The notes beneath the pieces were generated by a model. It was not told the DNA's origin. It made no database searches and was given only the letters and a program-made list of their open reading frames with translations. From the NCBI GenBank assembly GCA_015039465.1, contig MU130237.1, positions 682,001 through 746,000 of the forward strand: a DNA stretch of 64,000 nt, read 5' to 3'. Shown piece after piece: positions 32,980-45,623 of this stretch. Both the position numbers and the translations under genes were made by a program. The first letter of the stretch is position 1. Each line of letters opens with the position of its first letter. This DNA comes from Phlegmacium glaucopus (taxonomy: Eukaryota; Basidiomycota; Agaricomycetes; Agaricales; Cortinariaceae).

Positions 32980-35951
32980 ATGTCGTCTGTAGTAATTCGC
33001 GAACGCGAACAGGACGATGCCGACCTAGAGAGGTACACAAAGCGCTCAAAAATCGACACTGATATAGAAGAAGATCAGGCGGCTACTACTCAAAATAACC
33101 ACAGCAAGTCAGCTGAACATATCCTTCCACCCAGTCATGCACTTCTTGGAATACCGTTACCGGTAGTAAAAGAGGGCTCGGCCCTGAACATCCTTGAAAA
33201 GGACGTTGGAATTTCAGAGTATATAGGGCGAGGAGAAGCTAGGGTTGAAGGGATCATCAAGCAAAGGTTAGTATGATCTCATAGCCTGAAAAACACGCAT
33301 TAATTGTTAGTCAGGTTTACTGATTTCTTGGTTTATGAAGTTGACTTAGACGGAAGAGTAATCCATTTAAAATCTTTGGAGAAGCCAGAGTCGGCTAAAA
33401 AAGATGTACCGGAAATGACGATCCCAGCTGTTTCCTCATCAACGGTACCGGACGAAGACATTAAAATGGATGGTACGGAAAATGAAACTGAACACCCAAT
33501 ACAAGAGAGTGCAAAGAAAGAAGAAGAGGCCTCATCGACTTCTGTGCCTGACCATGAAGCCAAGTCGCTCAAGGTTGCAGCGAGCGATGGATCCTGGCAT
33601 GAACATTTCAACGTCGCATTGTCACCTTTTCTTTCTGAGGAAGCCATTATCCAGGTGAAAAATATGTATTTGGAAGGTCGCGAACCACCGAGAGTGAGTG
33701 ATGCTGGCTGGGCGGGACGTTCCACACCATCTTCAGGCGATCGCGATGGGGAGGCTGTTTCGGAGGCGACTGTGACTGTTCCTGTACCGAATGAAAGGGC
33801 GGGAAATGGTCGCGGTGGTAGCCGCGGGAAACGTGGTGGTCGTGGTGGTCGCGGAGGTCGCGGAGGAGCTTCCCGAGTGGATCATAGAAAAGTTTTATCA
33901 AATGTAAGTCTTGCGCCAAGACTCTTAATAATCTGTGTTTCTCAATTTGGAGCTCTCTAGCCTATTTCTTCCAAAGAAACTCGTACGGCGTTCCATAAGG
34001 TCATCCGCGATCTGTTCGGCGGAAAGCTTGACACTGAAACTGATACATCTACTCCCGCGTCTGATGAAGGGTCTCGGATCGTTATCAAGTGGGGAAGGCA
34101 AGGAGGCGGCCGGGCAGGTCGAGGGAGTGATTCAAGTAAGCGCGCTATGATTCAATGGAGCCAATTTTGACATATATATATAGCGTCTACACGCACTCCT
34201 CGGGGGACATATCCGCCATACATTCACTTTACTCTCCAAAAAACCAATCGTGACACGCAAGATGCTCTTGGTCACTTGTCGCGTTTTCTTCATGTCAACA
34301 TCAAAGATCTATCTGTTGCTGGCACAAAAGACAAACGCGGTGTTACTGTACAGCGGGTTTCATTGAACCGTCATAATAAGACTGTGGAGGACGTGTGGAA
34401 AGCTTTCAATGGTCTTGGTCCTAGAAGATCCATTGAAGAGGTGATGTCACAGCGTGGCGAACGAGGCGTTCGTGCAGCAGACTTCAACTATCGTAAAAGT
34501 AGCTTAGAGTTAGGCATGCTGAAAGGAAATGCATTTGTAATAACACTGAGGTAAGTATTCACCCCCAGTTGTTCTTTCTTAATCCTTGTTCACCGTGTGG
34601 AAATCATAGGAATGTAAAAGTGGATTCTCTGGAACTCTTGGACGAGGCCATGAACACCATGAAACAAAAGGGTTTTATTAATTACTACGGTACTTTGTCT
34701 TGCTCCCTCATCTAATGCTGGTCTCAGTGAATAATTTATACAGGGATGCAACGCTTTGGAACTGCGTCCGTTCCCACTCATTCCATAGGCTTAGCGCTTC
34801 TGAAGTCTGAGTGGCAAAAAGCTGCAGACATGATTCTTCAAAAACGGCATGGTGAACATCCAGAAGTTGAAGCAGCTCGAGATGCCTGGTTGGTAGAAGG
34901 CGACCTAGAAAAGGCTCTAAACCTTTTTCCAAGACGCGTGATTGCAGAGCGGTGCATTCTTGAAAGTTTTAAGAAACAAAAGGGAGACACTCGGAATGTG
35001 ATGGGAGCCTTATCAACAGCAAGTGCTATTTCGAATGGCACTTACAGTATGATTAATTGTTCTTCGCAGATCCCACGAAATCTGCGTCTCATGTACATTC
35101 ACGCATATCAATCATATGTTTGGAATGCCATTGTTTCTGAACGAATACGCACATATGGTTGCGATCGTCCAATTGTCGGGGATCTCGTATATGAAACTAC
35201 AAAAGCTGCAGCAAGCATGGACGTTGATGTTGACGTTGAAAATGAATCATTGGCCATAGACGATGGTCTTGAAGATTTTAGTGATTTTTTTCTTACTATA
35301 CTGCTTCTGGCATAACTAATGATATGTGATTAGCCCAACCTTCAACCAACGATAAAAAAGCTCGTAAACCATACGTCGCCCCTCGCGTCCGAACATTGAC
35401 CGAAGATGATCTTGACGATTATACCATATTTGACGTGATAATGCCATTACCTGGCACGGATGTAGCATATCCAGGAGGCAAGTTGGGCGAGCGATACAGA
35501 GAGTTCCTCCGGGTGGACGGTTTAGACCCAGATAATTTTGTGAGAAAGCAAAGGTAGGTTGGCATATTTCTTCTCCTACAGTCCTAGCTGAGTGAATTTG
35601 GACAGGGAATATACATTGAATGGCTCATACCGCGCAATAATTCACCTCCCCAAGGAGTTATCGTGGTCAGTCTTGCGGTACACCGATCCAGATGTTTCTC
35701 TTGCCCAGTCGGATGAGGATAAGCTACTTGGTTTTGACCCCCCTGCAATTGTGGCCGACGGGAAATTCATGGCGCTACAGATGAACCTTACCCTCGGAAC
35801 AGCTGCCTACGCAACCATGGCCTTGCGTGAGATAACGAAGACCGATACTAGTTCACATGTACAGACAAGTCTCACGCACGCTGCAGAGGACCAGAAGTAC
35901 CGGGGTGGTGGTGTAGGAAGTACGCTCAGTCTTGCGCCGGTAGTAACGTAG
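32980..35951 (+). CDS. PUS7: tRNA/mRNA pseudouridine synthase PUS7 (TruD family)
   Basis: Converts uridine to pseudouridine in tRNA (position 13, and 35 in some), snRNA and mRNA. Nine exons, about 840 residues. Family blocks: [50 protein letters not shown], the catalytic [17 protein letters not shown] (Asp), [41 protein letters not shown] and [13 protein letters not shown]. Between the first conserved blocks sits a long acidic insert ending in a Gly/Arg-rich tract ([12 protein letters not shown]), unusual for the family. Intron 35019-35069 has a GCAAGT donor, is 51 nt and stop-free; removal joins LST to IPRNLRL as in homologues. Confidence 0.95.
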
Positions 35952-36112
35952 CCGTATGTAATTGAGTTCTGCGGCTCCGTAAGAGCCTGATGCTTACCGA
36001 GTTTCGTCGAGCCTACCCGAGGTTTGAACTGTCACCGGATATTGTCAACGTGTACAGCTTGAACAAAGTATAACAACACATGTCTCGTCGCTAACTTCCC
36101 CGCTGAGCAACG

Positions 36113-37880
36113 ATGGCTAAAGTTGAAACCATCGTCTTTTTATCTCTAATCCTTGACCTCTTTGCTTTCACCATACCTCTACCCCTCTTCCCTCGCCTCA
36201 TAGAATGGTATTCCTTAGTAGGTCAATTCAAAGTATTAACACTACCAAAGATTCTAACACGTATTATAGCGAGAGAGTTCGGATCCTAATGGTTTCTTGT
36301 CCACAATTCTGCGATTCGTGACTGCAGTGAGATCTCTCCTGTACCAACCAGGTGTTCAGTCCCGACGATGGGATATTGTACTTTTGGGAGGGTTCATGGG
36401 TTCCGCTTTCTCGTAAGGTGTCGTTCATACTATAATCCCAACATGCACTGAGGATGCTTCTACAGGACTCTTCAATTCATAGTATCGCCATGGATTGGCT
36501 CGTTGTCTGACAAGTACGGTCGCAAACGTATCCTCCTTTTGACTATGATTGGCAACATATTATCTGCTGTTGTGTTTGTGCTGTCCTTAATTGTCTTCTT
36601 CAGAGAGTATTCATTCAAAGCATTGTACAGATGGGTCCAGTCAACGACTTTTGCTTCCTATATGCTTTCTCGCGTCATTGGTGGACTCAGTGAAGGAAAC
36701 GTACAACTCGCCATGTATGTTGCCGTCGCATCCATATTCAGTGCTATCGCTAATCAGCATTCTCAATACTTAGTGCCATTCTTTCAGATGTAACATCACC
36801 TGCAACCCGATCCAAAGCACTCGCTTATGTCGGTATCGCATTTGCGGTATGCTTTTGCATCGGCCCACCCATTGGCGCATATTTCGCTTCTCGTCCTCTT
36901 CCCAATTCGGTGAACAGTTTAGGCCTGGATCTCAACGTGTATGCAGTCCCAGCCTTTCTGACTTTGGTTTTACTTGTCGCGGAGACGGTCTTCCTTGTGG
37001 TTGCTTTGCCAGAAACAAGGGGAAAGAGGATTTCTGCTTCCCAAGAAAAACCTAAAGCTGCAGAGCATACAAACGGAAACGGGAAGCATTCCTCTAGTCC
37101 TCCTAAACCGGTATTCAAGCGGACTGTCGAGGGTCGTATTGGTATTCTAAGGGCACTTCGCCGCCTACATTTCTTCTTCCTGGCCGTTTTCTCTGGTGTA
37201 GAGTTCACTCTGACTTTCCTTACATTCGATTGTAAGTTTCATTTTTATTTACTTATTTTACGTGTGTATGCTAAATACATTCTCATACAGTACTGGATTG
37301 GTCTAACACTCAGAATGGGAAGTTAATTGGATCCATCGGCATTGTCAGCGCTCTGTTGCAAGGCGGCTATGTTCGACGCTCAATGTCTAAACTTGGCGAA
37401 GGAAATATGGCACGAAGAGGCGTGTCAAGTTGCGCAATCGCACTTGTCCTTCTTGCGCTTCTACCCAAATATGTCCAGACACAGCCGTCTTTCGCATTGA
37501 AACTTTTACAAACTGCCGCAGTATGCATGGCCTTCACTAGTGCCACCGTCGTCAATTCCTTGACTGCGTTTGCATCCCTGCAATGTGATGAAGGTCACCT
37601 TGACGAAGTCACGGGCAAGGTCGCCGAGGAACATCCGCAGCTTGCAAAGGGCACTGCCCTTGGAAAATTTAGATCCGCAGGACAACTTGGACGTGCATTG
37701 GGTCCTTTACTCGGTGAGTGACAAGGTCTTTTGAATGACAAGAATCAGGATCTCACTATCTTTTCAGCTTGCGCCTCCTATTGGACTTTTGGCCCGTCAA
37801 TTACATATGGCGTCTCGGCCATAGCAATGACTGCTCTGTCCTTCAGTATGAAGTCAATAGCAGCTACAAAATCTTCATAA
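36113..37880 (+). CDS. Major facilitator superfamily transporter (MFSD10/TetA-like)
   Basis: Twelve-helix H+-coupled type transporter, substrate unknown. Seven exons, about 470 residues. The start MAKVETIVFLSLILDLFAF is itself the first helix, with no signal peptide. MFS motif A is present between helices 2 and 3 (GSLSDKYGRKRILL). Later helices include LAYVGIAFAVCFCIGPPIGA and AFLTLVLLVAETVFLVV, with a Lys/Ser-rich central loop. The general pattern resembles organic anion or tetracycline-type transporters of fungi. The third intron (36574-36630, 57 nt) is in frame and stop-free, so its removal rests on helix spacing. Confidence 0.85.
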
Positions 37881-38165
37881 CTCTTATCAGAATCAAGAAA
37901 ATTACTGGCTTTGTATTGGAAAAATGTTTCAGAATAAACAAACTAATTCACCGCGCATGTCAGCTCCGTAATGTCTATGAACTTGAACTGTGGAAAATTT
38001 AAATAGTATGATATCGAATGAGTTAGATAGTGTTATCATTAGAGGCCCAAGGAATGACCGTCCATGAAAACGAGGTGCCGTGGAGATTGAAATCATAAAG
38101 GCACAATCGTATAACAAGGTACAGAGTCTCAGGTAAGAGACAGGCGTGTCCCAAAAAAATAATAT

Positions 38166-39805
38166 TTAAGGCTTTGCTCGAGGTATCCCAGGAGTTCTGC
38201 CGCGAGTCCGTGGAGGATCCTCGAGAATCACAAGTGGTATATCTATATCATTCAGGGAATGTCGGTTGGAACCAGAATCTTGCTCGGGGTGAACGTCTTG
38301 TCCATGTTGACCTTTTTCCGGCGGGTGTTGGGGGATTCTAGGGGTATATCGAGGTAGAAGAGGACGAAGGGGAGATGTTGAACGAGAACCTGGAAGTGGG
38401 GGTTGAAGTTCTATATCCTGCGATTGTGTGAAGATCGCAGGTAGGAAGAATAGTACACTTCTGTTAGGCGGCTGCCTGTTGGTCCTGATAGGGGTGTCTG
38501 GCTCTATCTCTCTCGAGCTTGCGAACGACCTCACGCGATTACGTACTCTTTGGAAAGCTTCAACTAGAGGACTTTGTGTTCGGCCGGCATAAGGATCAGA
38601 ATAGCTCAATGAATCAGATATCGGTGATGATGATGTAGATTGATCATCGAACGGTAGATGGAATACAGGAACATCACCATCGATGGGGGATCCAGTTTCG
38701 CTACTACTGAGCGAAGAGGGTAGTCGCGTTGACCCTGAGAACGAAAATGAAGGGGTCCCAAGGTGGAAATGGAAACGTCCAGAACGGGACAGGCGTGGAA
38801 GGAGTATGTCGTATCCTCCTATCCTTCTGAAGCTCCTTCGCTGCTTAGATGGTAAACGTATAAGACCAATGATAAGGATTGCCAGTCCAATCCACATGAG
38901 GGCCTTTCCCCAGGTCCCCAAAAATCCAATAAAAGCAGCATCGTCCGCATGCCAGCTGCTACCATAGAAGTGGGAAAAGAAGGAATGGGGTGCTTCATCT
39001 TCCTTGGCATTTTTTCCATACAGTGATTTGGGGAGAATGCGGATATCTTGCAAGGTCGTGGTAGGGTGGGCTGCTGTGTAGATGCCGTATTGGGCAGAAA
39101 GGAACATAGGACCAGTGGAGAACATTACAGTAGGATAGTTCAACACCCAGGAATGGTCGAAATTGATGAGATTATCGATAGTCTGCTTAAGCAGCGGGTG
39201 GTTTTTTTCTGCAAACATGAGGTCGTTGGAAACGCCGACGGGAATAGTTTTTGGAAGGATGACGGGGTATATGAGAAGAGGGTCCATTGGACGAAGGCAT
39301 CCAATATCCAAATCGATATAAATACCTCCATAATGGTATAGAACGAAGTAACGGATAGCGTCTGCACGTTGTATGGGATATGTGTAACTGTCAAAGGTAT
39401 GGAGAAACCATGGATAATTCTCTGCGATGAACTCCCTGGAACCAGCGTCTGTCCAAAGTTTGTATTCGCTGGTCGAAAGCTTAGGGAGGATAGGATTTAG
39501 ATGAATAGAAACGCGTACTAGTCGGGCATCATGTCCCTGCATGCTTGTGAGATATTACGCCAGTTGGGAGGTAATGTTTCCGATTTCCAAGTCTGGTGTA
39601 TGATTCTCTGTATACGTTCAACCTTGCCGTTGGCTGCAGCATTCCAGCGTGTGATATTGTCGAGTACGGGTACCTCTAATTCTGAGAGATAAGCTGCGGG
39701 GTCTATAGCGAGGTAATATGTGACAGATGAGAGGACGAGTACTGTCCCCAGGAGAAAGAGGGCCAGGATGGAGAGGGAAACATAGAGGGCGCGACGTCTG
39801 TTCAT
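38166..39805 (-). CDS. SUR1: Inositol phosphoceramide mannosyltransferase, SUR1/CSH1 type (GT32)
   Basis: Adds mannose to inositol phosphoceramide in the Golgi to make MIPC. Exons 39805-39519 and 39468-38166 encode 529 residues. A type II topology begins with MNRRRALYVSLSILALFLLG, then IIHQTWKSETLPPNW, the GT32 core YPIQRADAIRYFVLYHYGG and the DXD site YIDLDIGCLRP. NDLMFAEKNHPLL and the FFSHFYGSSWHADD block follow, then a second membrane segment (LMWIGLAILIIGLIRL). Unusually long is the tail of about 240 Ser/Pro/Arg-rich residues after it. The intron join PDY|EYKLWTD is secure. Confidence 0.9.
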
Positions 39806-39868
39806 CAGTGGTTGGGAGCAAAACCTGAAAGAGATGCCGGCTACGCAGTTAATAAAACGTAATCATGA

Positions 39869-41429
39869 TTACGTTGGCCGAAGCTTCATACAAAAGATGC
39901 TATTCAAATGCGGCTCAAGCACCATCAAGGACTCTCCAATCGACTCATCTCCCCACCCAATACCCGTTTCCTTCAAACTTCCTAATCCAACTTCCCAGTC
40001 TTTACGAGACCAATCCTGTCCACGCCGCGCTCCTACATGACTATAGGGCTTACTCAAAAACACTTCTGCTCTGGGACTTGTCACCTTCACAGCTCGGTGC
40101 TTATTCAGGTATTCCAAACAATCAGCCAAGCTCCATTCCGTGTAGTGCCGCTGCCGCGGCGCATGTTGGGACGTATTGGCTTCATCCTTGGTATTGGTAA
40201 TCCGGCGCACTTCCTCACCACCTACCCTTCCTACAAGTTCAACAAGTAACCGCGAAAAGTGGTCGATGACCTGAAGGTGAAGTAGATCGAGTGCATGACT
40301 TGGTTGTAGCACCTCGGAGGTCATCAAATCGTCATCATCTATGTTCATGCTCTCGTCATCAGAAGGCCCAGAGTGTGTTACGTTTGGTGGATTTTTATAG
40401 CTAGCCGCATATTGACCAAACTGGCTCAAGTCCACTCGGTCTCCGTAGATGACATGAGAAATTTCTTTGCTACTCCAGTGTCGGGTTGGGGAAATTGTTG
40501 GAATTCCTGCATTTTTGTTCATAAAGTCAATCCAAAAAATTAGGTCAACTCCTTATCTCACCTTGAGCATGGCTAGCAATGCATAAGTTGTGATCCGCGC
40601 TACATAAAAAGCTTTGGCGTCCTCGGCTAAAATACATACAACAATCCAGAATCAGATTATCATTAAACATTTCAGCGTTTGGACTCTGTCTGTAAATTCG
40701 AATCATATTTCAAAGGGAAAAACTACAAGAACAAAACCTGACCTCTCCGGGTTCCTTTACTTTCCAGTTCCGAGTGGATTTACAGGTTTCTTCATTCGCT
40801 TGTCCCCGTATAGATTTTCTTTCCTTGACTTTCTTCAAGAGCCAAGCCGAGGCTCGACGCGCAAACCATGCCATGCCATCGCGGTTTTTTTGGCTAGTTT
40901 ACGATGGAAGGAAATAACCAGATTTGCATGATAGGAAAGTATCAGCTTAACATTAGTCGCCAAACGTATGCAATACCCACCCGTCAAGTTCATAGATTAC
41001 TGCACCTGGAACTATAACAATCACGGGTAAGGATAGCCTTTCAACATCTTCGACAAACTGCGTGAGCACCTCGAAATGGTGCAGAAATATGTTGGTGTCC
41101 ACAACAAGAAATATCGCAAACTCGGACAAGGGCGCCTAGATCATGAAAAATAAGTCGAATAGATATGGACTTCGCTGGAGAACTGACCTGCATCTCAATA
41201 TCTTCATTGGCAAGTCGATCAATTTGTTCAAGCATCCCACGCAGATAAGCATCTTGTAGGTTTGGATCTGAATGTTCAGATCGACGTCAGCCAGCTAGTA
41301 GGAGGCCTTGGAGCTGGGCTCACTAGGTGGAAATGACATTGTCACAACGTTTGGAGGTGCAACGATGTGCTCATGTGGGTATTTGTCATAGGCATAATGG
41401 TCAGTGGGAGCAAACATAGAGCGGATCAT
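39869..41429 (-). CDS. SWT1: PIN-domain endoribonuclease SWT1 homologue
   Basis: In yeast, Swt1 cleaves unspliced or defective mRNPs near the nuclear pore. Six exons, only partly visible as long frames: MIRSMFAPTDHYAYD (start at 41429), LQDAYLRGMLEQIDRLANED, the PIN core FAIFLVVDTNIFLHHFEVLT and IVPGAVIYELDG, then QKNRDGMAWFARRASAWLL, KSIRGQANEETCKS, NDNLILDCCMYF, FLCSADHNLC and GIPTISPTRHWSSKEI. The acidic PIN residues (D in VVDTN, D in NLILDC, D in SADHN) are present. Joins DG|QKNRDG, GE|SPNAEMF and AQ|GIPTIS follow consensus sites and frame. The C-terminal half is helical, with WSLADCLEYLNKHRAVKV. Lies 63 bp upstream of SUR1 on the same strand. Confidence 0.88.
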
Positions 41430-41582
41430 CGATCAAATGGAGAAAATAATAATATTGAGTAGAGTCTACGGATGGATGAATTGTACTCAAGAACAATACA
41501 AATGCAGATATGGCAGGTATAGTAATATACGTATAGTTAATGCAGCGTGAATCCAGAATGTCCTCTGAAGAAAAAAAGATCA

Positions 41583-44078
41583 TCAGCTTGATAATAATGT
41601 TGGGGACAATGCAATTTTTTTCAGTGGCGGCGAGTCTGTTTGATCTGTCGAGTTCATATCACCATGATCATCTACCTTACGTTTCGTACCCTTAGAGTCG
41701 AGTGATGGTGACCGCGACGGAGATTTCGATACCCTCAGCAGCGTCGGCGGTGGAGTGGACCGCAATCCTGAAAGAGTAACTGATATTGATTGCACTTCAG
41801 GAGTACCAGATCGACTGCCGTTTAATTTCTCAGTCCGTAGCTTCGCCGCAAAGCTACTCGTCAATGCAAGAGCCTGGGCATGACAAGTCGCGTGAAATAT
41901 CTATTCCTCTATCAAGATCTGGACAAAAAGGAAGGGAAAAAAGAAACGTACCCTATCATCCTTCTTAATAGCATTCTTCCAAACCCAGTCTTCGTCGTCC
42001 TCTAGAAACTCAGACTTAAGGGTCTCCTTACAAATTGGGCATGATACGACTTGAGCCTCATCACCCGGAGGGACAATAACATATTGGGCCTGTAAATCTG
42101 CCTCACGCTTAGCATTCTCGGCGGCAGCAGAAGCCTTAGCATTCAAGGGACCAGATCCATCAGCACGCCCTTTTCCCTTCCGGTCACCCGAAATATCTTG
42201 TATCCAGTCCTGAAACACATGTTTGGATTGACGAAATCATAGGACAATAGTTTTATACTCACCTCAATCCCAATGAACCAACTCCGACTATGCCCTCGTC
42301 CAATGTTCAGATTAGCCTTACGATTTTGTCTAAAGTGCATATCTAGGTGATCGTCCATGGTCTTCTTTCCCAGTTTCGTATCTGGAAAGCGAATCCCACA
42401 CTGTTTACATTGAGAGTTTAGGCGGTCGTACAAAAATTCTATAATCCGAGGTGTTGTTCTAATGGAGTGAATTCAATATAGAAATATGTAAAATACGGCG
42501 TGGACTTACTTCGCCAAATCTAAGGTGTTGAGGCCAACATTCACCGATAAGATAGCACTTCTGTATTCGTCAAACACTTCATTCTTCGTCTCATTGGTTT
42601 CTATCGATGCTTCGTCCTCTTTAGCAGAGGGGTTCACGCTAGCTTTTGCTCCGCTTGTGGATAGAACACCAGCCTTGAGCAGAGACGAGAGAATATTGGC
42701 AATATTGGCCGGTGGATTAGGCATTGGTGTACTACTAGGAGGGTTTGGTAAAACAGAAGTTGTTAAATTGACAGGATCTGCCTTAATAACGTTCGTTGCG
42801 CTGTCTAGTTGAGGATAAGCCGGTGGGACTCCTTGAGGAAATTGTGGGGGGAAAGGTGGTTGAGATGGCCAACTATGGGCTGGCGGAAGGGTAGGTTGGG
42901 GTACAGGCGCCGGAGCAGAGCTTTTTACCATATTACGCAACTGAGTCAGGATCTGCCTCAGCTCATCCTGAGAAACACCAGCCTCAACCAACTTTCGAAG
43001 CTGGGTCAGAGAGAAATCAGGAGATTTGCAACGACTTTTAGGAAATTAAACATACCTGGTGTAGGACGACAATATGATTCTGTGATGTCGTATCGTAAGG
43101 ATTTGACTGGACCGCGCGCTCTTTCTGCCCCAATGTGAACTGAAGTTCACTTAGGACTTGAGATTTCGTGATTTGGCCACTGCCAGAATGGAAGCCAGAC
43201 TGTAGAAAAGATGAGGAAGATGGAGATACGAAGGACGGGAGACTAACTGAATTGCTTGTTCCTCCGTCTCCCCAAACACCGCGCTCGATGGCAATCTGTT
43301 GAGGAACGCCGAAAAGCTCTTTGCCTGTCGGAGAGCCTGTGCGCCAAGTTAAAAGCATTTCTTCCATTTTGCCACGGGTGCCCTCATCGACTTGGGAGTA
43401 TGTTTCGAGATATAGGGGAACAACGAATGAGGAGAAACGACGGGCATACGGTTCATAGACATTTTTTGAAATGGCATCAAGCAGATAGAACGCAGGTAAT
43501 TTCATCCAGGGAGGAACCTGTCAAATAGCCAGAAGTGGAAATGTATGAGTCAGCAATCCGCGGAACGTGTGGGAATATATGCAAAAAGCAAGAGGGATGA
43601 CGAGATTTTCATCATGTTCAAGAGGAACAAGTCCTCGTCGCAAGGTCGTCTCTTTAGTAAGCTCAAGTGACTATGTAACTAGTACAGCAAAAAAGTTCGG
43701 AGCATAGTTGTAATCGACTAATGCGATGCTGGTTTATACTACTTGTCTTTCGCAAGACGAGATCAGGATATACAAGATATAACTGCGACTCACCCTTCGA
43801 ATATGTCCTTCAATACATTGTGCCACAATATCTGCAAATCGTGAGGAATCCTGAGCGAGCATTGACAAATGCTGAATCATCGGACGAGAGTTGAAAGTCA
43901 ACTCGGACAGCCGAGTCATATACTCCCTGCGAAAACTAGCAGCATCAACGTGGTAAGTGGGTGGGGCTGGTGGGGCTGGTTGATGATAAAACTGCGAATA
44001 AGGCGCTGGGGGTGGTGAAGAGTAGCTAGGGCCACCATAAGATGGTTGACCATACAGGTTTTGAGAATATAAAGACAT
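41583..44078 (-). CDS. PCF11: Pre-mRNA cleavage complex II protein PCF11
   Basis: Binds the RNA polymerase II CTD and couples 3'-end cleavage to termination. Six exons, about 620 residues. A Pro/Tyr-rich N-terminus (SLYSQNLYGQPSYGG) leads to the CTD-interaction domain: FNSRPMIQHLSMLAQDSSR, IVAQCIEGHIRR joined to VPPWMKLPAFYLLDAISKN. The middle is Pro-rich. Two zinc-binding clusters flank the Clp1-binding region: CKQCGIRFPDTKLGKKTMDD...H, and CPICKETLKSEF followed by IFHATCHAQA. The intron inside the CID (43793-43518) is 276 nt, five times the local norm. It is divergent from the uL6 gene, 679 bp apart. Confidence 0.93.
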
Positions 44079-44757
44079 CGATCGATACTCCAAACCTCGA
44101 CGTGAGATGCTGATGCTGATTTGGTCTCTCTCACCCAAGAAATATCAGACGTAGTGAATTGACAGCCAGAAGTTACCAAGAACGTCAAAGACTGAAGAAT
44201 GATGTGTTGGATATACTTTCAAAGTCTCACACAATGTGGAACTGAATACGACGACGGTGAACGAGTACAACAATGGTGATGGTTACAAAGAAGGTTTTGT
44301 TTATGACTTTGGTCAGCCAATAATGCCCGTTTTTCAACTCCGCTAAGTTGCGCTGACTAAGCTTGACGGGCTACGCTAATAGTAATACAGTTAACTCCCT
44401 CGCTTTCGAAAGAATCTTTACGGTTTTAAAATATTGCAAGGTTTTTGATTGCTTAAGTATATGTTTAACAGATAATTCAATGCATAAAATTTAGTATCGG
44501 TGAATCGCAACTTGCGGTAATCTTAGGTGGTCGATTATGTCAGCAAGAGATTCGTCCACTTCCCTCCACACACCCAGACATCGTCAAAACTTTCGTCCAA
44601 GGTGTGTAGCTTGATTATCCCATCCAAAGACTATGTCCATACCCTCTAACGGTATCCATGATGATATGGGTTCAATCTTGTGGGATGGAAAGCTTTGGAA
44701 TTGAATGGATGCAATGTCTTCGTGCTGGATGGATGATTGACCAAACCATTTTTTCAG
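44079..44757. other. Divergent promoter region of PCF11 and RPL9, with probable RPL9 5' UTR intron
   Basis: No gene. A TTTTTTCAG acceptor abuts the RPL9 start codon, so a 5' UTR intron probably ends at 44757. Possible donors are AAG|GTGTGT at 44602 (156 nt) and GTATCC at 44650 (108 nt). The left part is AT-rich without clear motifs. Confidence 0.5.
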
Positions 44758-45496
44758 ATGCGGGACGTTATCAAAACAGAAGAACTCGACATTCCTTCCG
44801 GCGTTGAAATTACGGTAAAATCCCGTCTCATTACGGTTACTGGTCCTCGTGGTACCCTGACCAAGAACGTCCGACATGTCGACATGGATATCAGAGTGCT
44901 GAAAGAGAAGACAACAAAAGTCACTTTAGCTGTTTGGCAAGGCGGCAGGAAGCACGTCGCTTGCCTTCGAACAATCCGCAGCTTAATCAACAATATGGTC
45001 ATTGGAGTGACCAAGGTGAGGAAAAATATACGCATATCACAGCTGCACGATCTGAGGATACAATAGGGATTCCGATACAAAATGCGTGCCGTATATGCCC
45101 ATTTCCCAATCAACTGCATCATCCAGGAGGATGGACATACTGTTGAGATCCGTAACTTCTTGGGCGAAAAGGTGCGCTGCATACATTTATCATGTCGAAC
45201 CTGTTCCAATATCTTCTCTGTAGATTGTCCGACACGTCAATATGTTGGATGGCGTAGAAGTCACGGAATCAAAAGCGCAGAAGGACGAGCTTATTTTGGA
45301 GGGAAACGACATCGACAACGTCTCTCAATCAGGTAATTCGTCTTATACCGCTTCAAATCTAATTCAACTTATCTAACCATCTTCTCAAGCTGCATCTATT
45401 CAAGGTGTCTGCCGTGTCCGTAATAAAGATATCCGGAAGTTCTTGGATGGTATTTATGTATCGGACAAAGGTACAATTGTCACAGACGACGCTTAA
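44758..45496 (+). CDS. RPL9: 60S ribosomal protein uL6
   Basis: Large-subunit protein near the sarcin-ricin loop. Four exons, about 190 residues, start [20 protein letters not shown]. The two uL6 repeats are evident: [20 protein letters not shown] and, after splicing, [20 protein letters not shown] with [10 protein letters not shown]. The end is [20 protein letters not shown] then VTDDA. Three GT-AG introns of standard size. The ATG directly follows a splice acceptor. It is convergent with STE14, 127 bp between stops. Confidence 0.96.
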
Positions 45497-45623
45497 AATT
45501 TTCTTCGCATACCATCTATCTGATTCATTCCATGTTCGTCTAAATCTGTCAATCACACCGCCAATGCCCTTGGGACTTGAAAGAATGGATAAGTAACTAA
45601 GTACGTCAGGGCACAACTTGCGC

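Noticed and set aside
36574..36630. GT-AG segment in the MFS gene as coding
   Set aside because: It is in frame, but spliced helices match the family spacing better. I kept it as an intron with caution.
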